The notes under the pieces were generated by a model, which was not told the origin of the DNA, searched no databases, and saw only the letters and a program-made list of their open reading frames with translations. 64,000 nt of DNA from positions 186,001-250,000 of the forward strand of contig NZ_LDZY01000004.1 of NCBI RefSeq assembly GCF_001029285.1, in the 5' to 3' direction. The translations under genes were made by a program, and so were the position numbers. This stretch comes from Desulfosporosinus acididurans (lineage in GTDB: Bacteria > Bacillota > Desulfitobacteriia > Desulfitobacteriales > Desulfitobacteriaceae). Below, piece by piece: positions 8,308 to 17,097 of the stretch; the first letter of the stretch is position 1; every line of letters starts with the position of its first letter.

Positions 8308-9704
8308 GGTGGTGTTTGTCGGGATCCATCCTAGGGGTTGCTTTACTCCTTCGCCTCAAGGGGATTACAAATCCCTTACTGGATAATCAAGGATGGCGGC
8401 AGGCTGATACGGCCAGTATCGCAGTTCATATGCTCAGCCATCTGACGAATTTCCCTAATGTCCTGATACCTCAGCTGAATTATGACGGTGTAGTACCTCA
8501 AAATGTTGAATTAGAATTCCCCTTATTCCCCTATTTATTATCGTGGACATGGAAATTATTTGGCTGGGCGGATATCTGGGGGCGGCTTTGGGCTGTAGCT
8601 TTATCCTTGCTGGCAATTTACGGATTATATGATTTGGGGAAACATTTGATTTCCGAGAGAGCAGGTTTTTTAGCGGCAGCGATTTATACTTTATTGCCTC
8701 TTTCAATTTATTACGGAAGGGTGGTAATGCCCGAGCCAATGGCTCAAGCTTTAAGTATTTGGGCTTTGGCTCTTATTATTCGTTGGAGGAAGTCGCTTGA
8801 GAAACAAGGAGTCTGGATGATTGGAGTTATGATGGCAGGGGCAATATTAGCCAAGCTGCCTCAGTTGATGTTGTTTCCTGTTGCTCTGCTGTTCGGTTTT
8901 TATCCTTGGAGGCAAGCGGATCGGAGGAAATTTATCAGCTATAGCTTGATTGCACTTGGTTTCCCTATGGTATATTATTTATGGGTACATATGAATGTCA
9001 GCTCCTCAAGCCAATTTGTATCCGGAATAATAACCAATCAAGTTGCAGGTTCTAAACATTTGAATTGGAAACCACTTCTGAAAAATTTACATCTTGGTTT
9101 AACAGACAGCGTTCTTTTTCTTTCGGGAATGGGTTTGTTAAGGTTATTTTTTCAGCGATTTTATGGACGTATAGCCCTTTTGGCATGGTTAATCATAGCC
9201 TTGCTTTATCTTGGCATAATCTGTGTTCGTATTCCCTTGGATTATTATCTTGTTCCTATTATGCCTCTGGCTGCTTTATTAGGTGCTTACGCCTTAGAAG
9301 GATGTAAAAGGTTCCAACTCGTTTTTGTTCTTCTGCTCTTAATTGTACTCAACCGAGGATCTTATTCATATTTAAAGCCCAAATATCAATGGGATCCGGA
9401 ATACTTGACCCAGGCAGAGTGGATAAAGGATCACACACCTTCTTCTAGTGTTCTGGTGTTAAGCGACCCGGAACCTATGACATTTTATTATGCCCATCGT
9501 GTGGGTTTTCGCCTTTCCGAGGTGTTGGATATAAGTGATGAGAAATCTCCGGTCAGAGTGCTCTCGCAATTTCCGGGAGATTTTTTTATTCGACTTCCCA
9601 AAACCCAACAACATGAACTTTTTTGGAAAAAGGTTGAAGAAGCTTACCCTGAAATCGGACCTGGGGTTTTTGCTCTCAAACAACCAAAATTTAAGAAAGA
9701 CTAA
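8292..9704 (+). CDS. ArnT/PMT-like membrane glycosyltransferase (GT39/83 type)
   Basis: Polytopic membrane protein (470 aa, about 10-12 helices) with the ArnT/dolichyl-phosphate-mannose transferase N-terminal motif LLDNQGWRQADTASIA and an acidic loop facing the outside. It would move a sugar from a polyprenyl-phosphate carrier to a surface acceptor. The ATG at 8292 is chosen because GGTGGAG lies 8 bases upstream; GTG 8277 has no site. It overlaps the upstream transferase by 16 bases, so the two probably work as a pair. The acceptor is unknown. Confidence 0.85.
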   Translation: MGRRVRWCLSGSILGVALLLRLKGITNPLLDNQGWRQADTASIAVHMLSHLTNFPNVLIPQLNYDGVVPQNVELEFPLFPYLLSWTWKLFGWADIWGRLWAVALSLLAIYGLYDLGKHLISERAGFLAAAIYTLLPLSIYYGRVVMPEPMAQALSIWALALIIRWRKSLEKQGVWMIGVMMAGAILAKLPQLMLFPVALLFGFYPWRQADRRKFISYSLIALGFPMVYYLWVHMNVSSSSQFVSGIITNQVAGSKHLNWKPLLKNLHLGLTDSVLFLSGMGLLRLFFQRFYGRIALLAWLIIALLYLGIICVRIPLDYYLVPIMPLAALLGAYALEGCKRFQLVFVLLLLIVLNRGSYSYLKPKYQWDPEYLTQAEWIKDHTPSSSVLVLSDPEPMTFYYAHRVGFRLSEVLDISDEKSPVRVLSQFPGDFFIRLPKTQQHELFWKKVEEAYPEIGPGVFALKQPKFKKD

Positions 9705-9764
9705 GTGAACTTGAGGGTTTTAAAACTGGGTAAAAGCATTTAAAGAGGATAATAGTGAAAAGGA

Positions 9765-10571
9765 ATGAGATGCTTCATGGAGGTTAAATCCAAACATGAA
9801 AAAAAACCAGAATCAGGCGAACGGCTGCAAAAAGTGTTGGCTCAAGCTGGAGTTGCCTCGCGCCGCCAAGTTGAAAAATTAATTCAAGAAGGTCGAGTGA
9901 AAGTCAATGGTTTTACAGTAGCTGTTTTAGGTACTAAGGTCTGTGCCGAAGATGAGATTATTGTGGATGGAGTTCCCGTTAAAAAGGCTGAGGAACTGCA
10001 TTATTATTTGCTTAATAAACCGGCAGGAGTAATTTCGAGTGCTCGAGATCCTCGGGGAAGAGCAACTGTTGTTGATTTAATGAAAAATGTTCCAGTTAGA
10101 GTTTATCCAGTGGGTCGGTTAGATTATGATACTTCAGGTTTGCTGATTATGACAAACGATGGAGAATTAGCTCATCGCCTAATGCATCCCTCCTACGGAG
10201 TAAATAAGACCTATAGGGTTTGGGTTAAGGGTCCGATGGAACGGGAAGCTCTGGAACAGTTAAGAAAAGGGGTTGAGCTTGAAGACGGCAAAACCGCTCC
10301 GGCTAAAGTTATCAGCAGGAGCGGTTTCAGACAAGGCAAGCCGATGGATCATAAACAACATTTTCCTGAAATTCTCGAAGTCACGATTCATGAAGGGAAA
10401 AATAGGCAGGTACGGAGAATGTTTGAATCTGTCGGCTATCCTGTAGTTCAATTAGAGCGTATAGCTTATGGACCCTTAACCCTGGATAGGGAGCATTTTT
10501 CAGCAGGAAACTATCGATCTTTAACCATTGAGGAAGTAAAAAGGCTCCGCTTATTAGTTGGGCTGTCTTAA
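9765..10571 (+). CDS. rluB: RluB/RsuA-family pseudouridine synthase
   Basis: Converts uridine to pseudouridine in ribosomal RNA. An S4 RNA-binding domain (about 20-70, ERLQKVLAQAGVASRR) is followed by the catalytic domain with VGRLDYDTSGLLIMTNDG, which holds the catalytic Asp, and the EGKNRQVRRMFE motif. The length of 268 aa fits RluB. The start is uncertain: AGGA sits directly before ATG 9765 and 12 bases before ATG 9777. The stop overlaps the end of the convergent next gene. Confidence 0.93.
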   Translation: MRCFMEVKSKHEKKPESGERLQKVLAQAGVASRRQVEKLIQEGRVKVNGFTVAVLGTKVCAEDEIIVDGVPVKKAEELHYYLLNKPAGVISSARDPRGRATVVDLMKNVPVRVYPVGRLDYDTSGLLIMTNDGELAHRLMHPSYGVNKTYRVWVKGPMEREALEQLRKGVELEDGKTAPAKVISRSGFRQGKPMDHKQHFPEILEVTIHEGKNRQVRRMFESVGYPVVQLERIAYGPLTLDREHFSAGNYRSLTIEEVKRLRLLVGLS

Positions 10572-11080
10572 CCAATAGGATATAGAGGATGATCTATGGA
10601 GGTATTCCATTTTTCAATGTCTTTTCCTCCATAAGCTCCTAAAGCATTGGCGACTGAATTCTGCTTTTCATGATTGGTTGTGATAAGGACAAGCCAGTGT
10701 CCGGTTCTAACTTCGTGCTCATAATGACGAGCCCGTTCTGCAGAGATACCATAGACTAAGAGGGCTTCTGTCAATCCACGTCCCTGGGGTTGATGCATCA
10801 ACAGGTTGGCTATAGGTCCGGCTGCTGCCACCTCGCCAAGATTGGGAACGTTAAAAGGGGGAGCTTGAACAAGCCAAGCATTAAATTTGTCAAGATTAAT
10901 TTCGCTCGGATAGTAGGCAAGTTCATTAGCAATTTCTTCTTTAAATTCTCCTTGATGCAGATAATCGCTTAGAACAACAACAGAGATTTTACTATTGGCT
11001 AAGGATTCTCCTTGGATCTCTTCAATTGCTTCTTTTGTTTGTTGAGGGCCTTTAAATATTGCAACTACAGTTTTTCGCAT
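10568..11080 (-). CDS. YflT-like general stress protein
   Basis: A 170-residue soluble protein with a start like the YflT/GSP17M stress proteins (KTVVAIFKGPQQTKEAIEEI). A central AAAGPIANLL segment and the terminal GISAERARHYEHEVRTGHWL part resemble other members, where the protein often has a glycine/alanine-rich hydrophobic centre. It is convergent with the pseudouridine synthase and overlaps it by 4 bases. Biochemical role unknown. Confidence 0.65.
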   Translation of the reverse strand: MRKTVVAIFKGPQQTKEAIEEIQGESLANSKISVVVLSDYLHQGEFKEEIANELAYYPSEINLDKFNAWLVQAPPFNVPNLGEVAAAGPIANLLMHQPQGRGLTEALLVYGISAERARHYEHEVRTGHWLVLITTNHEKQNSVANALGAYGGKDIEKWNTSIDHPLYPIG

Positions 11081-11245
11081 ATCCTAATCTCCTTTGACAG
11101 CATTTCCTTTTCCTAATAATAAGTTTAGTATGTCCACAAAGTGTGAGCATATAGCAAATTAGGCAGGAGAAAATAATCCCTATGGAGAATATTTTGCTTA
11201 AAAGATTAAAAAAATGTAGCTTTAGATAGAACGGAGAGATCAGAG

Positions 11246-11710
11246 ATGAAAATACGGATCGGAGAGGAACTTCTAACGGAACATGTCCGTGTGAGGATTC
11301 GTTTAGATTATCGTGGTGAGGCACACAGCGGACGCTTTTTTTTCGGAAGCAAAAGTAAAGAACAAGTAGCTGAAGCAACGAGGGAACAGCAAGTTGCCGT
11401 TTTACGAAATGTCCCACTACAGGGAATTATGATAGAGGATGTTGATTTGAGTCTAGATGTCTACACAGTTACTGAAGGTTCGGGACGAAGAACCCAAGAG
11501 TCAGCATTTGCCCCTATTATTCTTACGCTTAGGGTAGAAGATCTCGATGATTTATTGCCATTATTAATCAAACCGGAATTTCGTAAGATTGAATTTTTAA
11601 GTCCCGAAAGTATTTCTTTGCATCGCTTGGACATGGAGCGCTTGTTATTTCGCTTAAGTCAATCTTTTCAACAGGAACTTAAAGCTATAGAACAAAAATA
11701 CTTGCGCTAA
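11246..11710 (+). CDS. Hypothetical protein
   Basis: A 154-residue soluble protein, not recognised. No signal peptide, cysteines or membrane helices. Charged throughout with a likely beta-rich first half (alternating RVRIRLDYRG) and an amphipathic C-terminal helix (MERLLFRLSQSFQQELKAIE). AACGGAGAGATC precedes the ATG. It stands alone, divergent from the YflT-like gene and followed by a long AT-rich gap, and appears truly coding from its regular start and ribosome site. Confidence 0.7.
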   Translation: MKIRIGEELLTEHVRVRIRLDYRGEAHSGRFFFGSKSKEQVAEATREQQVAVLRNVPLQGIMIEDVDLSLDVYTVTEGSGRRTQESAFAPIILTLRVEDLDDLLPLLIKPEFRKIEFLSPESISLHRLDMERLLFRLSQSFQQELKAIEQKYLR

Positions 11711-12298
11711 AGATTATTAGATTTAAACAATGTCTTACAATTTAAACAATATTAAAAATTAAAAATAATTAGATAATTTATTAAATAATTTATTCACAAA
11801 GATCCCAACATATTGTAATTTTTTCAATATTATATTATTCTAAGGGGGAGGTAAAGAATAACACATTTCTTGAATGTACATATTGGATATGAAACAGAGT
11901 TTTGAATATTGAAATAGTTCTGAAAGTAAATATTAAATAAAACCTTTTTAATATTTACTTTCAGCTCTGTAAATTTAAATAATAAAACAAGATACAAGAT
12001 ATATGAGAAAGGGTATTTTTCCGAATATAACTCTTGTATATTTTTTTATCATATATTCTAAAAATTCGGAATAGGCATCCAAAACTATTAAAATTAGATA
12101 ATAAGTTAAACAAAGAATTTATTAGCATATTGAAATTTTCGTTCTTTAGAGGTAGTATATTAACGGGTTAATGGTCTGACAGTCAAACAGTCAGCCATTT
12201 CCTATAATCTCAGCTTATGAAGGAGGGTGACGTAGTATAAGTTAATTCTTAATTGGAAACGCTCTAGACATAATTAAATGAAAGGTGGAATTAAACAA
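11711..12298 (+). promoter_or_regulatory. Long AT-rich leader and promoter region of the lactate permease
   Basis: 588 bases without a credible gene. It contains a perfect 15-bp inverted repeat (11920-11934 with 11950-11964, CTGAAAGTAAATATT arm), a GGGGGAGG ribosome-like site near 11841 leading only to an 11-codon frame, a CATATTGAAATTT box at 12126-12138 repeated before the lactate dehydrogenase (14077), an operator at 12173-12197 and a TATAAT box at 12203-12208. A second strong Shine-Dalgarno-like run, GAAGGAGGGTGA, near 12219 has no start codon behind it. Confidence 0.6.
12173..12197. promoter_or_regulatory. Operator of lactate permease promoter
   Basis: GGTCTGACAGTCAAACAGTCAG contains TCTGACAGTCA and a second GTCAG half-site. 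It matches the box before the dehydrogenase gene (14157) and sits directly upstream of the TATAAT at 12203, covering the -35 region. GntR/FadR-family lactate regulators bind such TGGTCNGAC-type dyads, so the regulator at 17098 is the likely ligand. The assignment is inference. Confidence 0.6.
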
Positions 12299-13948
12299 AT
12301 GCCATGGACACAGAATTACGCTGCCCTTGGAAATAGCATTCCATTAACTGCGCTTGCTGTTTCTCTGCCTATTTTTTATCTATTTTGGGCTCTTGCTATT
12401 AAGCGAATGAAAGGGCATATTGCAGGTACTACTACGCTCTTATTTACGATTATTGATGTTATTCTCGTTTACAAAATGCCAGTTGGCCTTGCTATTTCAG
12501 CAAGTATACTCGGTGTAATCAATGGATGGTTCCCGATCGCCTGGATTATTGTAGCCGCAGTTTTTCTATATAACTTGACAGTTGAAGCAGGTCAGTTCGA
12601 TATTATTAAAAGTTCAATCGCCTCTTTATCTGATGACCGTCGTCTTCAAGCTCTTTTGATTGCATTTTCTTTCGGCGCCTTCCTCGAAGGGGCTGCAGGA
12701 TTTGGTACTCCAGTGGCTATTACCGCTTCCATCTTGGTGGGATTGGGTTTTGAACCAGTTTATGCTGCAGGCATTTGCTTAGTTGCTAATACTGCCCCGG
12801 TTGCTTTTGGAGGAATTGGTTCTCCTATCATTGCAGCTCAAGCTGCTTCAGGATTTGATCAAAATATCATCGCAGCCGCAATTGGGCGACAATTACCATT
12901 TCTCTCCGTGTTTGTTCCTCTTTATTTGATCATTCTCATGGCTGGTTGGAAAGGCGCTAAAGAAGTACTCCCTGGAATTGCCGTTTCCGGTATTACCTTT
13001 GCCGTTGCGCAATGGTGGTCCTCTAACTATCTCGGAGCTATGCTTCCTGATATTATTGCCTCAATCTTCTCTCTAATCTGTACGGCTACCCTGCTGAAAT
13101 TCTGGAAACCCAAGAATATTTGGCGCTTCCCGAACGAAAAGAATGCCAAAATCGAGCAACACAAAAAATACACCGGTGGTCAGGTTTTAAAGGCTTGGTC
13201 TCCATTCATTGTCCTTACAGTTATGGTTGGAATCTGGGGTTCTAATCCTTTCAAAGATTTTGTTACGAAGCAGCTTAAATGGTTTATCATGATTCCTCAT
13301 TGGCCTGGTCTCGATGGCTTAGTTTATAAAGCTGCACCGATTGTCAATAAGCCGACTATTTATGGTGCCAATTATAAATGGGATTTCTTCCTGGCAACTG
13401 GAACAGTCATTTTATTCGCTTCTATCATCACCATGATCATTCTCAAAATCAGTCCTGCCCGAGCTAGTAAGGTTGCCGGAACTACTATTAAGAGCCTTAT
13501 CTATCCAATTATCACCATTGGTTCGGTACTTGGTTTCGCTTATATTGCTAACTATTCCGGACTTTCTTACACTCTTGGCTTATTCTTCTCTCTTACTGGA
13601 CATGCTTTCCCGTTCTTCGCTCCAATCTTAGGATGGCTCGGCGTTTTCTTAACTGGATCCGATACATCAGCCAATGCTCTTTTCGGACAATTGCAGCGTG
13701 TTACTGCTACTCAAGTGGGAATCAATCCTATCCTTACCGTTGCTGCCAACAGCTCTGGTGGTGTCGTAGGAAAAATGATCTCTCCGCAATCCATCGCCGT
13801 TGCTGCCGCAGCTACCGATTTGGTTGGACGAGAATCAGATCTCTTCCGCTTTACAATTAAACACTCGGTGTTCATGTTGGTAATTATTATGTGTATGACT
13901 TATATTCAGGCTTACTTCTTGCCTGGTATGATGCCTGTCTTACACTAA
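12299..13948 (+). CDS. lctP: L-lactate permease
   Basis: LctP-family proton-coupled lactate/glycolate importer (549 aa, 12 or more helices). Family marks include FSFGAFLEGAAGFGTPVAIT, NTAPVAFGGIGSPI, and the C-terminal GSDTSANALFGQLQ and SPQSIAVAAAATDLVG segments. ATG 12299 is chosen because AAAGGTGG lies upstream; the ATG at 12278 has no site. It feeds the dehydrogenase genes that follow. The codon choice differs slightly from neighbours (many GCC/TTC), as often seen in highly expressed genes. Confidence 0.96.
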   Translation: MPWTQNYAALGNSIPLTALAVSLPIFYLFWALAIKRMKGHIAGTTTLLFTIIDVILVYKMPVGLAISASILGVINGWFPIAWIIVAAVFLYNLTVEAGQFDIIKSSIASLSDDRRLQALLIAFSFGAFLEGAAGFGTPVAITASILVGLGFEPVYAAGICLVANTAPVAFGGIGSPIIAAQAASGFDQNIIAAAIGRQLPFLSVFVPLYLIILMAGWKGAKEVLPGIAVSGITFAVAQWWSSNYLGAMLPDIIASIFSLICTATLLKFWKPKNIWRFPNEKNAKIEQHKKYTGGQVLKAWSPFIVLTVMVGIWGSNPFKDFVTKQLKWFIMIPHWPGLDGLVYKAAPIVNKPTIYGANYKWDFFLATGTVILFASIITMIILKISPARASKVAGTTIKSLIYPIITIGSVLGFAYIANYSGLSYTLGLFFSLTGHAFPFFAPILGWLGVFLTGSDTSANALFGQLQRVTATQVGINPILTVAANSSGGVVGKMISPQSIAVAAAATDLVGRESDLFRFTIKHSVFMLVIIMCMTYIQAYFLPGMMPVLH

Positions 13949-13969
13949 GTGTTATTAATTTAACAGAAC

Positions 13970-14005
13970 GTGGGAAGGGGTAAAGTTAACCCTTTCCCAC
14001 TTTTT
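13970..14005 (+). terminator. Intrinsic terminator after lctP
   Basis: GTGGGAA(A)GGGT and ACCCTTTCCCAC form a long near-perfect stem, followed by TTTTT. It separates the permease transcript from the dehydrogenase genes, which have their own operator. Confidence 0.9.
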
Positions 14006-14076
14006 AATGCCGGCAATAAGCAAGTTTCCTAACAATGTTACTATATAAATTTGTCAACTTATTTATCTAAAATTCT

Positions 14077-14094
14077 CATATTGAAATTTCAATA
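14077..14094. promoter_or_regulatory. Palindromic box shared by both lactate promoters
   Basis: TATTGAAATTTCAATA is a perfect 16-bp palindrome at 14079-14094. Its left part CATATTGAAATTT recurs exactly at 12126-12138 before the permease, and a looser form lies near 11809. Possible site of a second regulator shared by the two lactate transcripts. Confidence 0.45.
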
Positions 14095-14156
14095 CAGTTA
14101 GATTATTATTATATATATCAAAGATATGAAGATTTTTTTATATTTAGCTTTTGTGT

Positions 14157-14172
14157 GGTCTGACAATCAGAC
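14157..14172. promoter_or_regulatory. Operator of lactate dehydrogenase genes
   Basis: TCTGACAATCAGA (14159-14171) is a perfect dyad (TCTGA-CAA-TCAGA), preceded by GG as in the permease operator. It lies 23 bases upstream of the chosen ATG, between an AT-rich promoter region and the ribosome site, the position expected for a repressor site. Confidence 0.65.
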
Positions 14173-14194
14173 ATTAAAAGGGGGAAACAAAAAA

Positions 14195-15583
14195 ATGTTA
14201 GCTCGTGAAGTTGTCGAAGAACTTGTGCAAGTGCTCGGTCGAGAAAATGTTCTTACAGAACAGGAAGATTTACTGACCTATGCCTACGATGCAACTGCGG
14301 CTTTGAAACATCAAAAGCCGGATGTTGTAGTTTCGCCCATATCTACAGAACAGGTTGCAGAGGTCGTGAAAATTGCTCAGCGTCATCAAGTTCCAATTTA
14401 CCCCCGGGGGTCAGGAACTAACCTTAGCGGGGGAACTGTTCCCATTCAGGGGGGCATTGTTCTTTCAATGCTCAACTTGAATAAGATTCTTGAATTTGAT
14501 CAGGATAATTTAACAGCTACCGTGCAACCGGGTGTTATTATACAGACCTTAAATGACGAAGCAGCCAAACATGGCCTGATTTATCCCCCTGATCCGGGAA
14601 CCGTCACTACAGCCACTATGGGCGGATCGGTGTCCGAATGTTCCGGAGGATTACGAGGCCTTAAATATGGTGTTACCAAGCATTATATCATGGGGTTAAC
14701 GATTGTTCTGGCCAATGGAAAGGTCATTCGCTGGGGCGGAAAAACTGTCAAGAATGTTACGGGCTATGATTTAGTGGCTCTTTTCACCGGTGCAGAGGGA
14801 ACTTTGGGAATTATTACTGAAATGATCGTCAAATTGATTCCGGCTCCCGAGACAAGAAAAAGCGTTTTAGGTGTTTTTGATAACCTTGATAAGGCAGGCA
14901 ATGCCATAGCAGCAATTATTCGCAATAAGATCATTCCAGCGACCCTGGAAATCATGGATAACGTGACCATTCAAACTGTAGAGCATTTCGTTCATGCCGG
15001 ACTTCCTCTGACTGCTGAAGCCGTACTCTTATGTGAGGTGGATGGTTACAAAGAAGTTGTGGAACGTGAGTCCGTATTAGTGGAACGTATATTAAAAGAA
15101 GAAGGCGCCGTTGAAGTTAAAGTGGCTAAAAACGATCAGGAACGTGACCTTCTCTGGCTTGCACGCCGCAGTGCCCTTCCTGCTCTGGCACAGAAACGCC
15201 CGACGACTGTTCTCGAGGACGCTACTGTTCCGCGGAGTAAGATTCCTGAAATGCTTAAAATAGTCCGTAAAGTTGCTGATAAGTATAACCTTCAAATAGC
15301 AACCTTTGGGCACGCAGGAGATGGAAACCTGCACCCAACGATTTTAACGGATGTACGTGATGAGGACGAAATGAAGCGGGTTCATCTCGCCGTCGACGAA
15401 ATTTTCCATGGGGCTATTGCGCTGGGCGGTACTCTTTCGGGTGAGCATGGAATCGGAGTTGCCAAAATGGACTTCTTGAGTTTGGAATTTGGTGAAGCGG
15501 GAGTAGAAGCCTTGAAGGCGCTCAAAGAAGCCTTGGATCCTAACTATATGTTGAACCCTGGCAAAATTGTAAGGAGGGATTAA
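14195..15583 (+). CDS. glcD: FAD-linked lactate/glycolate dehydrogenase subunit (GlcD/Dld-type)
   Basis: Flavoprotein (462 aa) oxidising a 2-hydroxyacid, most likely lactate, to the 2-oxoacid. The N-terminal FAD-binding fold (about 40-220) shows PRGSGTNLSGGTVP and PPDPGTVTTATMGGSVSE; the C-terminal cap holds FGHAGDGNLHPTI and GEHGIGVAK. ATG 14195 is chosen because AAAGGGGG precedes it; the longer frame would run through the operator. It is followed after 2 bases by the Fe-S subunit, and together they send electrons to the quinone pool or a Fe-S carrier. Confidence 0.93.
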   Translation: MLAREVVEELVQVLGRENVLTEQEDLLTYAYDATAALKHQKPDVVVSPISTEQVAEVVKIAQRHQVPIYPRGSGTNLSGGTVPIQGGIVLSMLNLNKILEFDQDNLTATVQPGVIIQTLNDEAAKHGLIYPPDPGTVTTATMGGSVSECSGGLRGLKYGVTKHYIMGLTIVLANGKVIRWGGKTVKNVTGYDLVALFTGAEGTLGIITEMIVKLIPAPETRKSVLGVFDNLDKAGNAIAAIIRNKIIPATLEIMDNVTIQTVEHFVHAGLPLTAEAVLLCEVDGYKEVVERESVLVERILKEEGAVEVKVAKNDQERDLLWLARRSALPALAQKRPTTVLEDATVPRSKIPEMLKIVRKVADKYNLQIATFGHAGDGNLHPTILTDVRDEDEMKRVHLAVDEIFHGAIALGGTLSGEHGIGVAKMDFLSLEFGEAGVEALKALKEALDPNYMLNPGKIVRRD

Positions 15584-15585
15584 TC

Positions 15586-16881
15586 GTGTCCGTATATGAT
15601 TCTTTGGATTCGATTAACGAGGAACTCCATAAATGCATGAAATGTGGTAACTGTCAGGCCGTTTGCCCAATTTATAAGGAGACGCGCCAGGAAGTTGGAG
15701 TTGCACGAGGGAAAATAAGCCTGGCAGAATTTATTCTTTCAGGCGAGGCAGAAATGACTGAAGGCATGGCTGAGCGTTTTTCTCTTTGTACCACATGCAT
15801 GGCTTGTAATCAAAATTGTCCATGTGGAGTTCGTTTTGACAAAATTATTTTAGCGGCTAGGGCAGAAGCGGTTCGTAAAAAGGGACTGCATCCTGTGAAA
15901 AAGATCGCCTTTACAGCCTTGAAAATGCAGCGCCTTTTTGATTTTGGCATGAAAACAGGCAGCGTTTTTCAAGGGGTCGCTTTGAAACATTTACCTCACA
16001 AAAGTGACCGCCTTGCCCGGATGCGTTTTGACATTGGCATAGGAACAGAAAAAGTATTCCCTATGCTCGCTAAACGTCCTTTGCGCTCTGAGCTGCCCGA
16101 AGTTGTCAAGGTTAAAAATCCCAAAATGAGGGTCGCTTTCTTTACAGGATGTATGATTAACTATTTTTACACGGATATCGGTAAAGCAGTCGTTGAAGTT
16201 TTGACAGAAAATAATATTGAAGTTGTTATTCCTCGAGGACAAGGCTGTTGTGGGATACCAGCATCAGTAAATGGAGACACTGTGTCAGCCCGAGCGCTTG
16301 CACGACGAAACTTACGAGCTTTTGAACGATTGGGTGCAGATGCCTTAGTTGTTGCTTGTTCTTCAGGAGGAACAGCTTGGAAACATGTATTTATGGAGCT
16401 TTTGGAGAATGATCCGGAATTCAGCGCTTTGGCCAAGAAGTGGTCGGAAAAATCTTATGACATTTCGGAGTTTCTGATCCACAAAGTACCCTTTAAGAAA
16501 GAAGGCTTAGGCCGCGTTGACCGTAAAGTGACTTATCATGATCCCTGCCATTTAAATCGTGGACAAGGTATTAATAAAGAACCACGAGAGATTCTTAAAA
16601 GTATTCCCGGAGTAGAATTGATTGAAATGAAAGAGCCTGGACGTTGCTGCGGTATGGCTGGATCGTTTAGTCTGGTTCACCCGGATCTTTCGGTTAAGAT
16701 TTCGGATCGTAAAATTGCCGATATTTCTCAAACTCAAACGAATACTGTAGCTACCGGCTGCCCTGCTTGTCGATTACAGCTGCAGAGCGGGGTCGAAAAT
16801 GCAGGTATTCAGGAACAAGTTATGCATACGGTTCAAATCCTGGCTGAATCGTATCGTGCCGGTAAAAAAGGATCTAAGTAA
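15586..16881 (+). CDS. glcF: Fe-S subunit of lactate/glycolate dehydrogenase (GlcF-type)
   Basis: A 431-residue electron-transfer subunit. Two [4Fe-4S] ferredoxin motifs lie near the N-terminus (CMKCGNCQAVCP and CTTCMACNQNCP). Two cysteine-rich CCG domains follow (GCCGIPA about 221, RCCGMAG about 352), as in GlcF, LutA and HdrB-like proteins. The start is GTG after GGAGGGATT. It partners the FAD protein directly upstream and passes electrons onward to the membrane. Confidence 0.93.
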   Translation: MSVYDSLDSINEELHKCMKCGNCQAVCPIYKETRQEVGVARGKISLAEFILSGEAEMTEGMAERFSLCTTCMACNQNCPCGVRFDKIILAARAEAVRKKGLHPVKKIAFTALKMQRLFDFGMKTGSVFQGVALKHLPHKSDRLARMRFDIGIGTEKVFPMLAKRPLRSELPEVVKVKNPKMRVAFFTGCMINYFYTDIGKAVVEVLTENNIEVVIPRGQGCCGIPASVNGDTVSARALARRNLRAFERLGADALVVACSSGGTAWKHVFMELLENDPEFSALAKKWSEKSYDISEFLIHKVPFKKEGLGRVDRKVTYHDPCHLNRGQGINKEPREILKSIPGVELIEMKEPGRCCGMAGSFSLVHPDLSVKISDRKIADISQTQTNTVATGCPACRLQLQSGVENAGIQEQVMHTVQILAESYRAGKKGSK

Positions 16882-16941
16882 TTTTAACCACTAACTAAAA
16901 CTATTATGGTTTGATATTATTTAGAGGACGGTAAACTAAAT

Positions 16942-16974
16942 GGAAACACTAATTGACTTAGTGTTTCCTCTTTT
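16942..16974 (+). terminator. Intrinsic terminator after glcF
   Basis: GGAAACACTAA pairs with TTAGTGTTTCC around a 5-base loop and is followed by TCTTTTATT. Confidence 0.9.
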
Positions 16975-17097
16975 ATTATAGAAGATATTGGATTTTCGCC
17001 GATACTCATGCTAAACTAAAAAGTATGATAGAATATGACTATAAAATTGTGAGTTGTCAGCTATTGGCGGAGAAAGTGTTAACAAGGAGTGAATAGG

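Noticed and set aside
14126-14194. Longer start of the GlcD-type gene at 14126
   Set aside because: It would translate through the operator and lacks a ribosome site; AAAGGGGG precedes ATG 14195.
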